NCBI GenBank assembly: GCA_030704615.1
Contig: CM060731.1
Coordinates: forward strand, 72,582,756 to 72,646,755
DNA: 64,000 nt
Origin: Takakia lepidozioides
Lineage: Eukaryota; Streptophyta; Takakiopsida; Takakiales; Takakiaceae
Direction: 5' to 3'
The first letter of the stretch is position 1. The number at the start of each line of letters is the position of its first letter. Below, piece after piece: positions 1-12,455 of this stretch. Position numbers and translations under genes: made by a program. A model generated the notes under the pieces. That model was not told where the DNA came from. It saw only the letters and a program-made list of their open reading frames with translations, and did no database searches.

Positions 1-2431
1 CAGACCAAGATCAGATCATCAACATACAATGTTATGATCACAGAAGAGTTTCCATAAACCCTCTTATAATAAACACTATAATCAGCAGAACTCCTCTCAA
101 ACTCTTCAGCCATGAAATATATATCAATCTTAGTATTCCATGCCCTAGGGGATTGCTTCAAACCATACAAGGACTTGAGGAGCTTACACACCATCCTTTC
201 CTTCCATTTTACAGCAAATCCCTCCGGCTGGTCCATGTATATTTCTTCGATAAGATCTCCATTGAGAAAGGCTGTACATACATCTATTTGATGTACCTCA
301 AGATTTTCAACAGCAGCAAACGCTAGAATCACTCGAATTGACTTCTGCCCTTTCTTCCAACTGCAAAACAATTCAAATGCAAGAATGAACCAAAAAACAA
401 TCACAGCCAATGTAACAGCCAATGGAAAGAGAAGGACAGAAAAATCGAAAAGAAAGTGACACAACAAAGGACATCATACCTGGCTCCAATAAGTGAACAG
501 AGGAGAAGGTTTCATTGTAATCAATACCTTCAATTTGCGAAAACCCCTTTGCAACCAAGCGCGCTTTGTACCTTGCTACAGAACCATCTACATTATACTT
601 AACCTTGAAAATCCATTTGCAGCCAACAGACTGCCGTCCAGATGGAAGTTGAACAAGACTCCAAGTCTTATTATCCTAAAGAGACTTAAACTCAGCTGCC
701 ATAGCTTCCTTCCAGTGTGAAGAGTTCCCACTCCTCATTGCATCTGACACACTTTGAGGTTCATCACTGTCAATGAAATAAACAGAAGATAATTTTGAGG
801 ATTTTTCAACCATAGTAGATTGTACCTCTTCCATTTGAACCTCAACTATCTCTTCAACAATCTTCTCTTCCATTTTATCTTCATGTGCTAGAGTCAAATT
901 CTTTTTTTCTGCATGGTCCATATAGTAACTTGGAACTATTGTTTCCTGATGAAAGTTCATGGACTCATTGAATATCTCATCACGACTGATGATCACATAC
1001 TTGCTCTCAAGGTTATACAACTTATACCCTTTGGTTTCTTCACAATAACCAATGAAAATACACTTGATTACTTTTGCATCCAATTTCTTTCTTACTTCTT
1101 TTGGAACATGGGCAAATGCAACACACCCAAAGACGCGCAAATGATCAACTGAAGGTTTTTCACCCTTCCAAACCTCTTCAGGTGTTTTTGTAAAGATTGC
1201 CTTAGTAGGAAGTCGATTATGGAGGTATGCTGCAGTCGCCACTGCTTCTGCCCAGAAACGGTGGTCCAACCTCATGTGTTGCAACATACACCTCACACTC
1301 TCAACAAGTGTTCGATTCTTCTTCTCTGCAACTCCATTCTATTCTGGCGTATATGGTGTGGTTGATTGTTTCAGAATACCATTCTCCCTGCAGAACTGAT
1401 TAAAGTTCTTTGAGATGTATTCACCACCACCATCGCACCAAAGAGCTTTGATTTTTTGTTCAGTTTGACTCTCCACCAAAGCTTTGAATGCCTTGAACCT
1501 ATCAAGAATTCCAAACTTGTTTTGCATTGTGTAGAGAAATGTTTTCTTGGAAAAATCATCAATGAAGGTCAAGAAATACTTTGCACCTCTATGAGATTCA
1601 ATTGACATAGGACTGCATAGATCTGTATGAACCAGCTCAAAAACCTTATTTGTTTGAGAACCTCCATCATTTGGAAATGAGTTGCAATGGTGTTCACCGT
1701 ACACACATCCATCACAAAAACTCAAGATCCGATCTCCTGAAAGATCCATGCCTTTAAACAGATTGTTAGCTGACATGCATGCCAAACTTTGCATTGAGAC
1801 ATGTCCAAGTCTCTGATGCCAGATGTTACTTTGCTTGAGAGTAGTAATACACTCCGCATGTAAAGCCTGGACAACCCCAACCAGCTTGTACAATCTTGCA
1901 TCTTTCACTACCTCAACTATTACTTCACTGTCAAACTTCACCCAACAATGATTGGTAGAAAAATTCAACCGTAAGACTTTGCTCAGTTAGCTGACTAACT
2001 GACAATATGTTCTTTGTCAATCCAAGAACAAAGAGAAGTCCTCAGATCTCCTTCGACACTCCAGATGATAATTGAAACACAATAGTACCTTTTCTATAGA
2101 TATCAAGACTAGTACTGATGTCTCCAAGATACACCTTGTGTCCCACAGAGAGTTCTTTGAAGGTTGAGAATGCTTCTTTCTGGAACGTCATGTGCTGAGA
2201 TGCCCTTGAATCAATGAACCATACATCTCTACAACTCGTAGAGATTGACAAAGTTACAACAAGAAGTTCAGTCCTTTCAACCAATGCTGAAACCTCATTT
2301 TGAAACCTCTTCTTTTTCTCACCGTCTAGCTTTTTCTTGAAGCAGCCACGTGCATATAAGTGACCATCTAACTTCTCCACTCGGGTATGATCAGCAGAAT
2401 GTGCTATGACACTAGTTTGATGTTTTGCCAA
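1..2431 (-). pseudogene. Decayed copia pol polyprotein
   Basis: In reading order: a protease remnant at 2431-2042 whose active site reads DSRAS where copia proteases have DSGAS; GAG-pre-integrase and integrase core at 1968-1339 (WHQRLGHVS, zinc Cys pair, FIDDFSKK, catalytic-region WCDGGGEY); the rest of the integrase at 1296-676 (VFGCVAFAHVP, IFIGYCEETKGYKLYN); then reverse transcriptase from about 660 ([18 protein letters not shown]) to the window edge. An in-frame TAG at 1336-1338 falls where the family has Gln in the TPYTPEQNG motif. A second stop lies near 673. The reverse transcriptase is further broken by an insert at about 361-479. The element cannot encode an intact polyprotein. Confidence 0.9.
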
Positions 2432-2602
2432 CTATAAAACATCATCAAACTTTCAGATCTAACTCTAAGCACTCAAGCTTTCAGATCTGACACCAAGCAT
2501 TCAACTCCAAACATTCAAGCTTTCAGATTTAAACCCAAGCACTCAAGGCCTATTGGTTGTAAATCAAATACTCATCTCCTTCTATCTCTTAGACATAACC
2601 TT

Positions 2603-2614
2603 GCTCTGATACCA
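2603..2614 (-). promoter_or_regulatory. Primer binding site, initiator tRNA-Met
   Basis: On the minus strand the 12 bases next to the LTR read TGGTATCAGAGC, the usual plant copia PBS complementary to the 3' end of initiator tRNA-Met. This fixes the inner edge of the LTR at 2615. Confidence 0.9.
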
Positions 2615-2978
2615 TGTTGGAATTCGATAGAGAATAGAGATAAAAGATGAACTGATTACTGAGAACTCTCTACCCAACCATAGGACCACAACAAGCTGTG
2701 TGTCCACCCTCCGAGCTCTTCTTATTTATCCTCAAAGTTTAATCCAGAAATAGCTGAGATAACTATAGCATAACTCCATGCTTTTACTTAAGTTATCTCC
2801 ATTTGCTATTCTGGTACAATGACTTGAGTCACTGAAGCCGAGTTTAGCTATCTTTTAGCTAATTGAGGCTTATCTCTAATGTTAACTGTGACTTGTCAGC
2901 ACTGCTATTATGGAAGCCTCACTTATCATCATAGTAATTTTAGGTAGTAGTAGGTTGGTTAGGAGTTGTTTTCCAACA
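2615..2978 (-). repeat. 5' LTR of the copia element
   Basis: The repeat is bounded by tgttgg at 2615 and ccaaca at 2978, a perfect 6-bp inverted terminal repeat of the TG..CA kind. In element orientation it ends immediately before the primer binding site. The partner LTR lies outside the window, so LTR identity and insertion age cannot be estimated here. Confidence 0.85.
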
Positions 2979-3700
2979 ATAGCCAGGCTCCGCTGCTGGC
3001 GTGACAAGTCGTTCTATGATGTTTGAAAAAACAAAAAAAAATCGATGTCATTAAGAAAAATAAACAGGTCTCCTTTAATTTAAAAAATAAACAATAAAAT
3101 AAACAATAAATATTCTTTTGAAATATAAGAAATATTATTTTGACGATTGTCTCAGGCGAATTTACGTTTTTAGTTTTGCATCTCGACCGTGTTCGACGAA
3201 AATCGACGGTGTATATATTTCTCGTCTTAATATACTTATTGACTGTCGATGATAGGATGAACGGCTCAGAGACTGGGTGTGCGAGAAAAGATATTGGGTA
3301 TCTGAAACTTATTTCACACCCTAGATCGTTAAAACTCCAACGGTAGAGATGTGTCAAAGTTCACGGCTATGGCCACAGCCTTCGCTTCCTCGGTGCCTGC
3401 GGCAGTGGTAGAGATTCTCGGGTCCTCAACAGATTTTGTCCCTCGGGAGCGTCCGTCAGTTGCGTTCATTTTGTGTGGAAGAATCTGGTTGTGAAGCGAA
3501 GAGAGTTGTGGATTTTAGAGTCTTTTTAGTAGCCGGCAGTGTGTTTGTAACGGAAGGATCTGCTCTTGTGTCTGGAGTCTGTACTGGTGCTTTTAGGTTT
3601 GTCTGAGACGAGGTGCTTTACAGGGGTCTGGATTTGAGAAGTTTAGAAGTCTGTACCAGGAATTGAGGATTGTAGCAAGGAAGCAGGTATCCGTGGGAGA
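2979..3700 (+). promoter_or_regulatory. Upstream region and probable 5' UTR of the MSBP gene
   Basis: This gap between the copia LTR and the MSBP start codon is AT-rich in its first part (about 3020-3250) and more GC-rich and CT-rich from about 3360. That shift is the usual look of a plant promoter passing into a 5' UTR. No coding signal was found. The transcription start was not located. Confidence 0.4.
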
Positions 3701-5168
3701 GTGGGTGCAGCTATGGGTGTGATAGGAGATGCACTCGACTTAATTCCGCAGTACACAGGGCTGTCACCCACGACATTTTTCACGCTTGTGGCGCTGTTGG
3801 TGGGGTTATACTACCTAATTTCAGGACTTTTGGCCCCTCCCCCCCTCAAGTATGTGCCCATGGAGCCGCTGCCTCCCCCTGCGCAGCTTGGGGAGGTGAC
3901 TTCGACGGAGCTTCTGGTTTATGATGGCACCGACCCCAAGAAACCCCTTCTCATGGCTATCAAAGGCAATATTTACGATGTCTCTCAATCTAGGTTGGTT
4001 CCTCTCTTATGCTTGTCATTTTTGTCTGTGGTGACCAGTGCATCGTCCTTGCTTCTCCTAGAAATTTGAATGCCAGATGATTTGTTTACTGTTCGTTGTG
4101 GATGAGCGCGGTGAACAGACCTTGGTGCATATAATCAAGAAGGGTATGCTCTTAAGCTGTCATAGCGTTACACCTTGAGGGGCTCTCACATACTTCGGGC
4201 AGATTCTGCCCATAGAATAGCGTCCAATTTTGCCCAACATTTGGCCGAAAAACCCAATTGCACATGTTGTCCTTCAATATTCTTATTCAAGTCAGAAGAT
4301 AGAGAAGTGAATAGATGGAAAAGATTGTTTGGTGTGTGGAACGGTGTATTCTGTTACTTGGTGCATTAGTTAATATAAGGGAAAGGAGAGTGGGGTCTGT
4401 CTGCCAATACTGCAGTTCAACTATTAGGCTTTTTTCAAAGTCAGGCTGTCATTGATATGTGCTTTCCAGTCACTCATTGGTCTCTTCCATCAACTAATAC
4501 TCATGAGTTGAATTCACATGGCAAGCATAACTTTAGGTCCTTACCAAGGAGAGGCAGGGATACTCTTGGCCACTTGCCGCCTCAAGGCAGGCATGCCAAG
4601 AGCGATCGTACTCCCCTGCACCACTCCCTCTGCTGGATCGATGAGGTCTGCCCGGGCTCCTACAGCAAGGCTCTGTGGCCCCTGCAACTGTCCCCTGAAT
4701 TTTGTAATAAATGTGGTGTAAGTACCAATTTGAGGTGACCATAACTTTTCAATCATAAATTTGGGGTACAACCTTGTGAAGAGCAAGTACCCCAAAGTAG
4801 TAGTTATTTGTCAAAAAGCTTTCATTGCCAGACACCACACCCTGACATAGTTCCATGCTTGATGAGAATTCTGCAGGGCATTTTATGGGCCTGGTGGGCC
4901 ATATGCACTCTTTGCTGGAAAGGATGCAAGCAGGGCGCTGGCGAAGATGTCATTTGAGGATAAAGATTTGACAGGTGACATTGAGGGGTTGAGTACATAT
5001 GAGCTGGAGGCTCTCACTGACTGGGAGTACAAGTTCATGAGCAAGTATGTCAAAGTGGGTACAATCAAAGGCTCTGGCGCCACGACCAATGGTGAGGAGG
5101 CTGCCCCAGCTAAGACCGATGCCCCTGCTGAGACTGATGCCCCTGCAGAGGCTTCTGCCATCCATTGA
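3701..5168 (+). CDS. Membrane steroid-binding protein (MAPR family, cytochrome b5-like)
   Basis: Two exons, 3701-3993 and 4877-5168, join in phase (tctag|gttggt ... ctgcag|ggcatt) to give 194 residues. Residues about 24-45 form one hydrophobic membrane segment, followed by a Pro-rich linker. The cytochrome b5-like heme/steroid-binding domain follows (about 65-170). It starts near STELLVYDGTDPKKPLLMAI, and the family Tyr motif is split by the intron (NIYDVSQSR, then FYGPGGPYALFAGKDASRAL). The tail is rich in Ala, Thr, Pro and Glu. Members of this family are anchored in ER or plasma membrane and bind heme or sterols. In Arabidopsis, MSBP1 is linked to brassinosteroid signalling and cell elongation. 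The length is typical and no damage is seen. Assignment to MSBP1 or MSBP2 is not possible. Confidence 0.93.
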
Positions 5169-6652
5169 CAGGGATCTACCAATGTAGATGCACATGGTGG
5201 AGGGAGGGCTGCCCGTGTGGTCACAGTGTTGGCTGACACTCCACTGCAGGCTGCTGCATATGGGTGCTTTCTTCTCCCTGAGTTGTTCCTCATGTAGTCC
5301 AACAACAAAGACTTGCTCCTATCCTAAGCTTGAGCTTGAAAATTCTTGGAAGTTGCTGTTGGGGGACGGATTGTTTTGGAAAAAAAAAGAGATCAGACAT
5401 TTCCAGCAGGGATCTTTGTTACCTGGGTGTAGAATCTTACATGCAAGCAGTACCTCTATATATATATAACATACATAGATACAAAGCAGTCTATCATCAC
5501 TTGTTATATTTCAGCAGAAGTCTTGATATGATAGCTGGCAGAGGAAGGCCTTTCCAGCACTGGTGGTAATCTTTTGTATTAGCTTCATGTTACGGCTCAA
5601 TTCAATCTGAATAGTCTATTTCTATGTACAGTCATCCAAGGGAGTGTGTTTTGAAAGGTTATGCTTTCAAACCTTCCATACTAATTGTTCTACTTAGATT
5701 CTTGTTTTTAGAGGCATGTTTTCATCAAATTAAGATTCAGTAAACAGAATGCAGAAAAGTGTAGTCTGGTCTTGACTATACAATGCACCTCTCCACTCAG
5801 CCACTGTTCTGCCCAGCAGCTGTGCAGAGAGTGACCTATCACTTGAGCCTCAGCTGATTACCAAAGAAGGAACTGTGAATTGCAGTTGTGTGGTTGCTAA
5901 TATGTCAACATTACCCACGGGTGTTATGAATCCTTGGAAAGAAATGCTTGGGGTTCAGCATGGTTTTTGCACTAGATCTGCACAGAATTGCATGGATTGC
6001 TTCGGTTTCTCCAAAAACATTGCGAAGCTGGGTCTAGCATGTGCAGAGACAGTGGTGTGTAGCACACTTCCATTAATTATTGGTGATTATCTTTTATCTC
6101 CATACTTGTGAACACCTGAAACCACAGGACCTCATTTGCCTTATATTTTAGAAGTGACTCGAGAGATCTTTTGGTATCTCAAACACAAGCACTTTCTGAC
6201 CACTGCACATATTTAAACAGGAAATTACAACAAATTTTCTCCGCCTGTATGTAAGCACTTCTGCTCCCTAAATGCCCCTGGCCGAGAGGCCTGTAATACA
6301 GAACTGCCCAGAACTGCCCAGGTGACTTCCCAATATGGACAAAGGGAATTTTTGAGAGGTGCTTTGTGACTCAGTGGGAAAAGAACTACGGCAAATAGGA
6401 AAAATCGCAAACATTTGAAGTTCGGAGTTCCGACAGCCCTGAAGTTTAGTATTGTGATAATATCGCTAGTAGCATTACTGCTACTAATAGTACTATTACA
6501 AGCAGAAAACTGTAGCCTCATCGACGCATTAGAGGAATGAAGGTTTTAGTTCTTAGAAATATGAAGACTGCCTGCTCTTTCTCCCGATCTCCTCTTTCTT
6601 CAGGTACTTCAATAATAAGAATGTAGACTCCATAGAACTTGATCTTTATCAT
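5169..6652. other. Intergenic region between convergent genes
   Basis: This holds the 3' UTR of the MSBP gene and the 3' flank of the primase gene, which converge here. Several short frames exist but none shows codon structure or a family motif. No RNA gene or repeat family was recognised. Confidence 0.5.
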
Positions 6653-9600
6653 TTACCAGCTCAAATTGGGTCTCGCTGCTGCTTCTTGCAGCTTGTCTTG
6701 GTGAGAAGACACCAACTCAGCCTGCACATCACAATTTGTAAAAGGGTTCGTAGTAAGGGACGCCCAAAAGACGTGCACAGAGACACTAAAACCTGTGTAA
6801 GCTGATGCATATGCATCAAGCATATGGACAGCTGCTCCCTGAAAATTTTGCCAAGAAAGTCTCGAAGGAAGTGCATGACATTCAAATCTGGAGGGTAGTG
6901 ATGTCACCTTACAAACTCGTATAAGAGGGTCAAGGAAGCAAGACTGAAAGTAGTGTACCCCTTTTCCCAGGGATGTCTTCTCCAAGTCTGCATTGATGTT
7001 GAAATGCAGGATACAGTTATCAACTCTGCCAACAAACTTGGAATACAAAGTACCTTTGAAAACAAAATGTTGTAATGAGTGTATCTGACGTTGTTGAGCA
7101 AAATGAAGGAACTGGAACATCATCAAAAGTCATATGAAGATCCCACAAATACCCATTAGCCAGCAAAGATGGAGGACAATCCATTGCAGTAAAACCTAGT
7201 GAATAGGACGATACCTCTTTTCCCCGGGCCATTGCCTGCAAGCAGGGCCTCAGCCTGATTGAGTTCATTCAGAAGCTATGCACACAATGCAATCGCCAGT
7301 CAGTACCTCATGTAACTATCTGAGACTGGCAAACTAGTCCTACACAAGACCAGTGTTAGTAGACAATTGGGAGTGAGGCAATACAGTATCAATGAATATA
7401 CAAGGCACTGATTATTTCTGTTTTGTACCTGAGATACAGTGGGCACAACCGTAGGGTCAAAGCTTTCACAGTTTTGTGGATCGATAGGCACGCACACACG
7501 ACCTGCAGGATCCACCATCGGTTTAAGTTACATGCTGTGCATGTACATAGGGAGAGCCATGTTGCTGCATAAACGTACTCTTCTGTTTTAGTCTTACCAG
7601 TTTTTGGATGCACACAGAAGGGCGCCTTAAGCAAGTGATTCATGTGCTTCGTCACCTGGAAGAGCAAAGCCAACCCCGCAATTCCAACCTCCTTACATAC
7701 TTGGGAGTCTCTACTACCATGAAAGAATATGCATTCTGATTAAAAAAAGCTCATGTGTTCAAAGGCAGGATCATTTTTTCAATTTAGCAATTCAAAACTG
7801 GGGCCTGTATATTACACCAGGAGCCAGGATATAAGTTGAAAGCACACTGGAGTGCTCTTTTGTTAATACTAACACCCTTTAAGAATATACCTCCAAGTCG
7901 AGTCTGGGGTAAGTATAGGAAAACACAATCTCCTCCACACATCGTCTCAAGGCTGGCCCCTGCTATACACCCAGCATTGTCCAAGAGCATAATTCAGATT
8001 GTGTTTCATGAGACACCCCCTCATGCAAGAAGATTTGGGACGCCTGAACTAGTCTCTGTGCACAGTGCTTTCAGGGAAGGTAGCTTGACTCAGACACATC
8101 CAGATGTGAAATGGGAAATCTACCTTTTGCTTAGACTCCAAGTTCTGTTTTAGTTGCCTCCATCGGGTCACATTGATTTCTTCTTTGGCAGCCGATGTGC
8201 GCCTGCTTTCCTGCCACCTGTCGCGCATCTGGGCCCTAACAGCTTCACAAATGCAAGTGTAATTTATTTCAAAAGCTAATCCAACACCTTCCAACACAGG
8301 GGGCATATAGATTTGGCAATGATACGAAGTCCAAGGCACATCTACCGCCCCACAGAAATGCTTGCATTGCTCAAGAACTCTCCCCTAAAATTTTCCTAGA
8401 ATAGATAACTCGCAACCTCTCGACAGAACTGTAAACAGGCATATTACACATGACTCTTCATGTTTCCCTGAACTTGTTAGTTAAGGGTCAAAATTTCTGT
8501 TTGCTGTACATTTCAGTACCTTTTCTTGTTCACAGTTCTATGTATTTCCTACCCGAAATCTTGAGCTGACTGGAATCAACATGAACCATAGTGGAAGCAA
8601 GGCAGGTTTAAATGGATACATTCATCCGGCACTAGCTCCAGTACTTTCTCGTAGTGATCCTCTGGATTTAACAAGCTTTGATCTAACAGTATCTTCTCCT
8701 CAAAGAACATCTTGAGCACTTCTGTATATGCTCGCCTGCAACAGAAGATGGAGTCTTCAGACATTAGCCTCACACTTGTTAGAAATTAAAATAGAGGGGC
8801 ATGGATTGGTCTGTGAGAGATTAATAAGCTAGATAAGTAGATGGAGGTGGAGGACCAGCCATGCAAATGTCATCTTCATCTCCTCTCCTGTGAAGATTGA
8901 GAGGGGCAACTAGAGAAAAGCAAGAAGGGTACAAACAGCAGGCAACAGAGGCACCAAAAAGGAGGGCCACATTACACTGTTTGAACGTCATACTTTTGCA
9001 ATCTCATATAGATACAAAAAATATATCAATGTCAGAACCTAGTACACTGGAGAGGTAATTAAAGATAAAAAGATATACAAACAACATACAAAAATCACAT
9101 TCTAGACAGCTGGAGAAGGCAGGCAAAGTGCAAAGAGCAGGACAAGGCTGAGTTACGTACGCAAATGCGGGGTGAAGAGCTGCTCCAGGTAGGGATACCT
9201 TTTTCACGTTATTCTCATTTCCCTGTATCAACCAGCCTTCCCATTAGCCTTCTCATGTTTGTTCATCAGATATTTCAAACACAGACCAGGCTTGATTCTC
9301 AGCATAGGTGCCTAGTAAGAGTCTCACAGCAACACCCAAACAACTGGCAGTTTATAGGAAAGCCTTGTGATCTCAAACTTAGATTTAACGAAAAAGCAAG
9401 CCAGGGCATCTATCTGCTACAGGTTGCAAAGGCCTTGCGCCTACTTTCATCTCTTTTCCTGCCACCCGCACATAAATTTATTGGTATTTGCAGTTTTCCA
9501 GGAGCAGAAGGAAGGCTTAAAAAATGTAGGTGTGACTGCTATCACTTTTGTGCCCCCTTCCCGAACTGGTACTATTTTCATCTCATTGCTACAGATGGCT

Positions 9601-12455
9601 TATGACAAGGATGAGGTCATGGAGTGAACCTTGTAGGGACGGAAATAATCAGCGATGGAAGTCCTCTGATCATTGGTCAGTCTGCACAAAGCAAAGCGTA
9701 GGAGATGCTTTTGAGCTAAAACATGTTCCTCTGACGACATCTTGTATTTATGTAGTCCAGACATTGTACCACTTATATCTTGCCAGAAGGTTGTGGTACA
9801 TATCCTGAAACTTTCTGCACTTAACAATCATGGTTCCCTCCCATGAAGTTTTCTTCACAAATTTGAGTATATAGTAGAGTTGCTGATATGACCACAGTTT
9901 CTAGACCTGTTCAGAGAATGGGGTGGGGTCCACCCAAAGCAAGCTCCCCACCGACAGCCCAGCATTTCAGTCACAGAGATAACCCATTAAGGGGAGAGTA
10001 GGACTGTACTAAGAGGACCCTGCTCACCAACAAGTCTATGAGAAATTCATCCGCATAGCTATGCATCATGTGCAGCCCTGACCACAAATGACAGCCAAGA
10101 CAAAGGTGACTAGAAGAAGTTGAGTAGACACCTGCGCGCTCTTGGATCACAAACCCAACAATGGACACCTCGTCGACCACTGTAAACCCATAGTATGTGC
10201 TCAAATCCAAAGTCCTCTGCAATAACGAATGAACAAAAGCATATTGAAGCCATTCCTCATATATGCAGCCATGAGAAGCTTAGTTGCAGCTTTAAGACAC
10301 AAGGGCTTAAGGAGAAGTGTTCTATTTGGAACCTCCAGAGGGCTAGGAACAAGTTTCACAGTGAAACTTTTAATCACATGCATGCTTCAGCACAATTACA
10401 AGCTCAACCAGATTCATCCCTTATGGGAACCTCCAAAAAATCTGTTTAGGGGGAAAAGGGCCGTCCTCGTCGAAAAGTATTGATTGGATAACATCATCAG
10501 CTACAACAGCATGCAAATAGCGTGTACCTGCATATACATGTACGTTCAATGAAAGAGTGACAAGACAATGAGCCAGGGCTCAATCAAACACCACGATCTA
10601 TTATAAGACCTTGTGGGATCTCGACGAAGTAAAATAAGAGGGGAAAAAGGATTAGACCTCTGAGAGCAGTATCCATAACTTTGATGGCAATTGTCATGAG
10701 AGGCCAGCATTGCAGACATATATCTGCCCCGCTGCAACAATGGCGAATGTCGTCATAGTCTGTCATATCCTGCCAGAACTACAACCCCTTCAGTACAGCT
10801 TAAGACAGCATGCCCTCTCAGACACGCAGCTTCATTCTTCTGCTTTAGGTAATCCCCCCTGAATGCCAAAGCCGATGTCCTGAATTTCTGCTTTAACTTT
10901 TTCTATTCTATTTTGTCCCACGGGCTCCGTCTCTCTCTAGGCAACAGTTTCAGACCTCTCATATGCTTTTTTTTGTTGATATACTTCTGTCACATGCACA
11001 TAGAACTGTCAGGTAAGGGCCAGAAACTCACAATGTCAAAAACAAGCTCCCTCTCCACAGGAGAGAAGACTCGATCTGCCCCCAGGCTTGAATATGCTGT
11101 CCTCTTAGCAGGCTGCAGCACCACCACTGTCAATCAGTATGCAACCATAAACTGAGATGTAGTGAGGAGACAAGTTATCATCCTCACTGCTCCATGCCTG
11201 TAACGCAGACTTAAAAACCCAAGTTTCAAATGCAAACCTTCAATGCAAATTCACACCAGGAAACCTTATGAGAAGAACTCGTCGCGCCCTCGCTTGACAG
11301 GAACGTGTGTGCATCGTCACCAAACAAATGACTTCATTTTCCTCTGGCTGTCGGTCTTGTAAAAGTAATTCACTCCAGGAAAAACAGCTAAGTATTTGCT
11401 GACAGGTGCAGAAATTCAATAAAAAAAATCAGGTAATCTTAAGTGGACTGCTATGTTCGTGGTTTCCCACAACTGATGTAGCTACTGCTCGGTGATGGCT
11501 CCCCATATACTACAGATTTGATGTAAGAATCTTACATCAACATTGTAAACAGCCCCTATGTCAATCTTGTGAGGGCACTTGTCCCTTATGGCCACCTCCA
11601 TCTCAGCAGCATCGTGGAAGGACAAGTAACGCACATAGATGTCATGCTCCAAGGTGAACGAGAACTCCCTCCTCCCGAAAAAGGATGAGTCGCACCCTGG
11701 ATGCTTTCCATCTGCAGACCACACATGCAAAATTGCAGCCCCTTCTCTCCTGAGGACGAGCCATCTCAAATCATTGCTTCAAGAGTAAACGGCTGCTAAA
11801 AGTCACAGCTCGTAGAAACTTTACAAAGTCCAGGGAATGCTCAAAGAGCTTATACAAAAGAAAGCAGGAAGAAACAATGTTGGACTCTGAACAAGGAGCC
11901 CAAACACAGCTACTCTAAGGTGGTAAACAAACAAACAAAGATGACGAACTCCCGAGTCAATGACAAAGACCACATTATTTGGGAATTACCTTGTCCATAT
12001 GACAACCACTTGTGCATCTCTGCGTATGGAAACAGCCTTCCTGGTAGCACATCAAACGTGAGCTCAATCTACGGGCCTGGAATGCGAAGGTACGAAAATA
12101 GGTGAATCGCATCAACATGAACAATAGGGTCTGAATGAAGTGGCAAAGAGACCTAGCTCAAAATGGCATACCGGGCAGATCAGACGCATTGTGCGTGTAC
12201 ACGCGATGAATTCATGAGGAGTCGAGCGATGGGATTATGCTGATAGACCAGACAAACCAATATGGGAGAAGACATAACTAGGTCCTGCAATTCACACTGT
12301 GAGGCCCTCCAAGACTTACCATAATAAAGCCGCAGATAGTCAGGGCTAAATCCTTCACACAGCTGGCGGGTCTCTGCAGTCTCTTTATTCGCATCATCGT
12401 TCTCGTCAAACTCCGTGCGGTCCTCATCCATGGGCTCCGGGGGTTGTTCTCCCAT
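6653..12455 (-). CDS. PRIM1: DNA primase small (catalytic) subunit
   Basis: Sixteen exons read in phase to 466 residues, near the family length: 12455-12320, 12040-11990, 11711-11536, 11112-11032, 10769-10658, 10216-10132, 9681-9630, 9222-9161, 8735-8620, 8242-8124, 7959-7891, 7655-7598, 7502-7429, 7275-7215, 6987-6908, 6721-6653. The protein makes the RNA primers extended by DNA polymerase alpha in the nucleus. Visible landmarks are an acidic N-terminus, [16 protein letters not shown], the catalytic Asp pair spanning exons 4 and 5 (VFDI|DMTDYDD), the zinc site [43 protein letters not shown] and the C-terminal EKTSLGKG. All introns are GT-AG. No stop or frameshift was found, so the gene looks functional. 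It diverges from the CCDC146 gene. Confidence 0.96.

Larger units (their letters stand above)
1..2978 (-). mobile_element. Ty1/copia LTR retrotransposon, 3' part outside window
   Basis: The element reads right to left. It has a 364-bp LTR (2615-2978), an initiator-tRNA-Met primer binding site directly after it (2603-2614), then protease, GAG-pre-integrase, integrase and the start of reverse transcriptase. The order PR-INT-RT is diagnostic of copia. The reverse transcriptase runs off the left edge at position 1, so the 3' LTR is not visible. Only about 180 bp separate the PBS from the first pol-like frame at 2431, so almost all of gag is missing. That gap holds a short repeated motif (ctttcagat next to aagcactcaag, about 2445-2550). 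Stops and frame breaks show a dead copy. Confidence 0.93.

Noticed and set aside
3140-3357. Short frames on both strands between the copia LTR and the MSBP gene
   Set aside because: AT-rich, no family motif, no codon bias; probably promoter or UTR.
9165-9605. 146-codon plus-strand frame within the primase gene
   Set aside because: It overlaps a well-supported primase exon on the opposite strand and has no recognisable motif.
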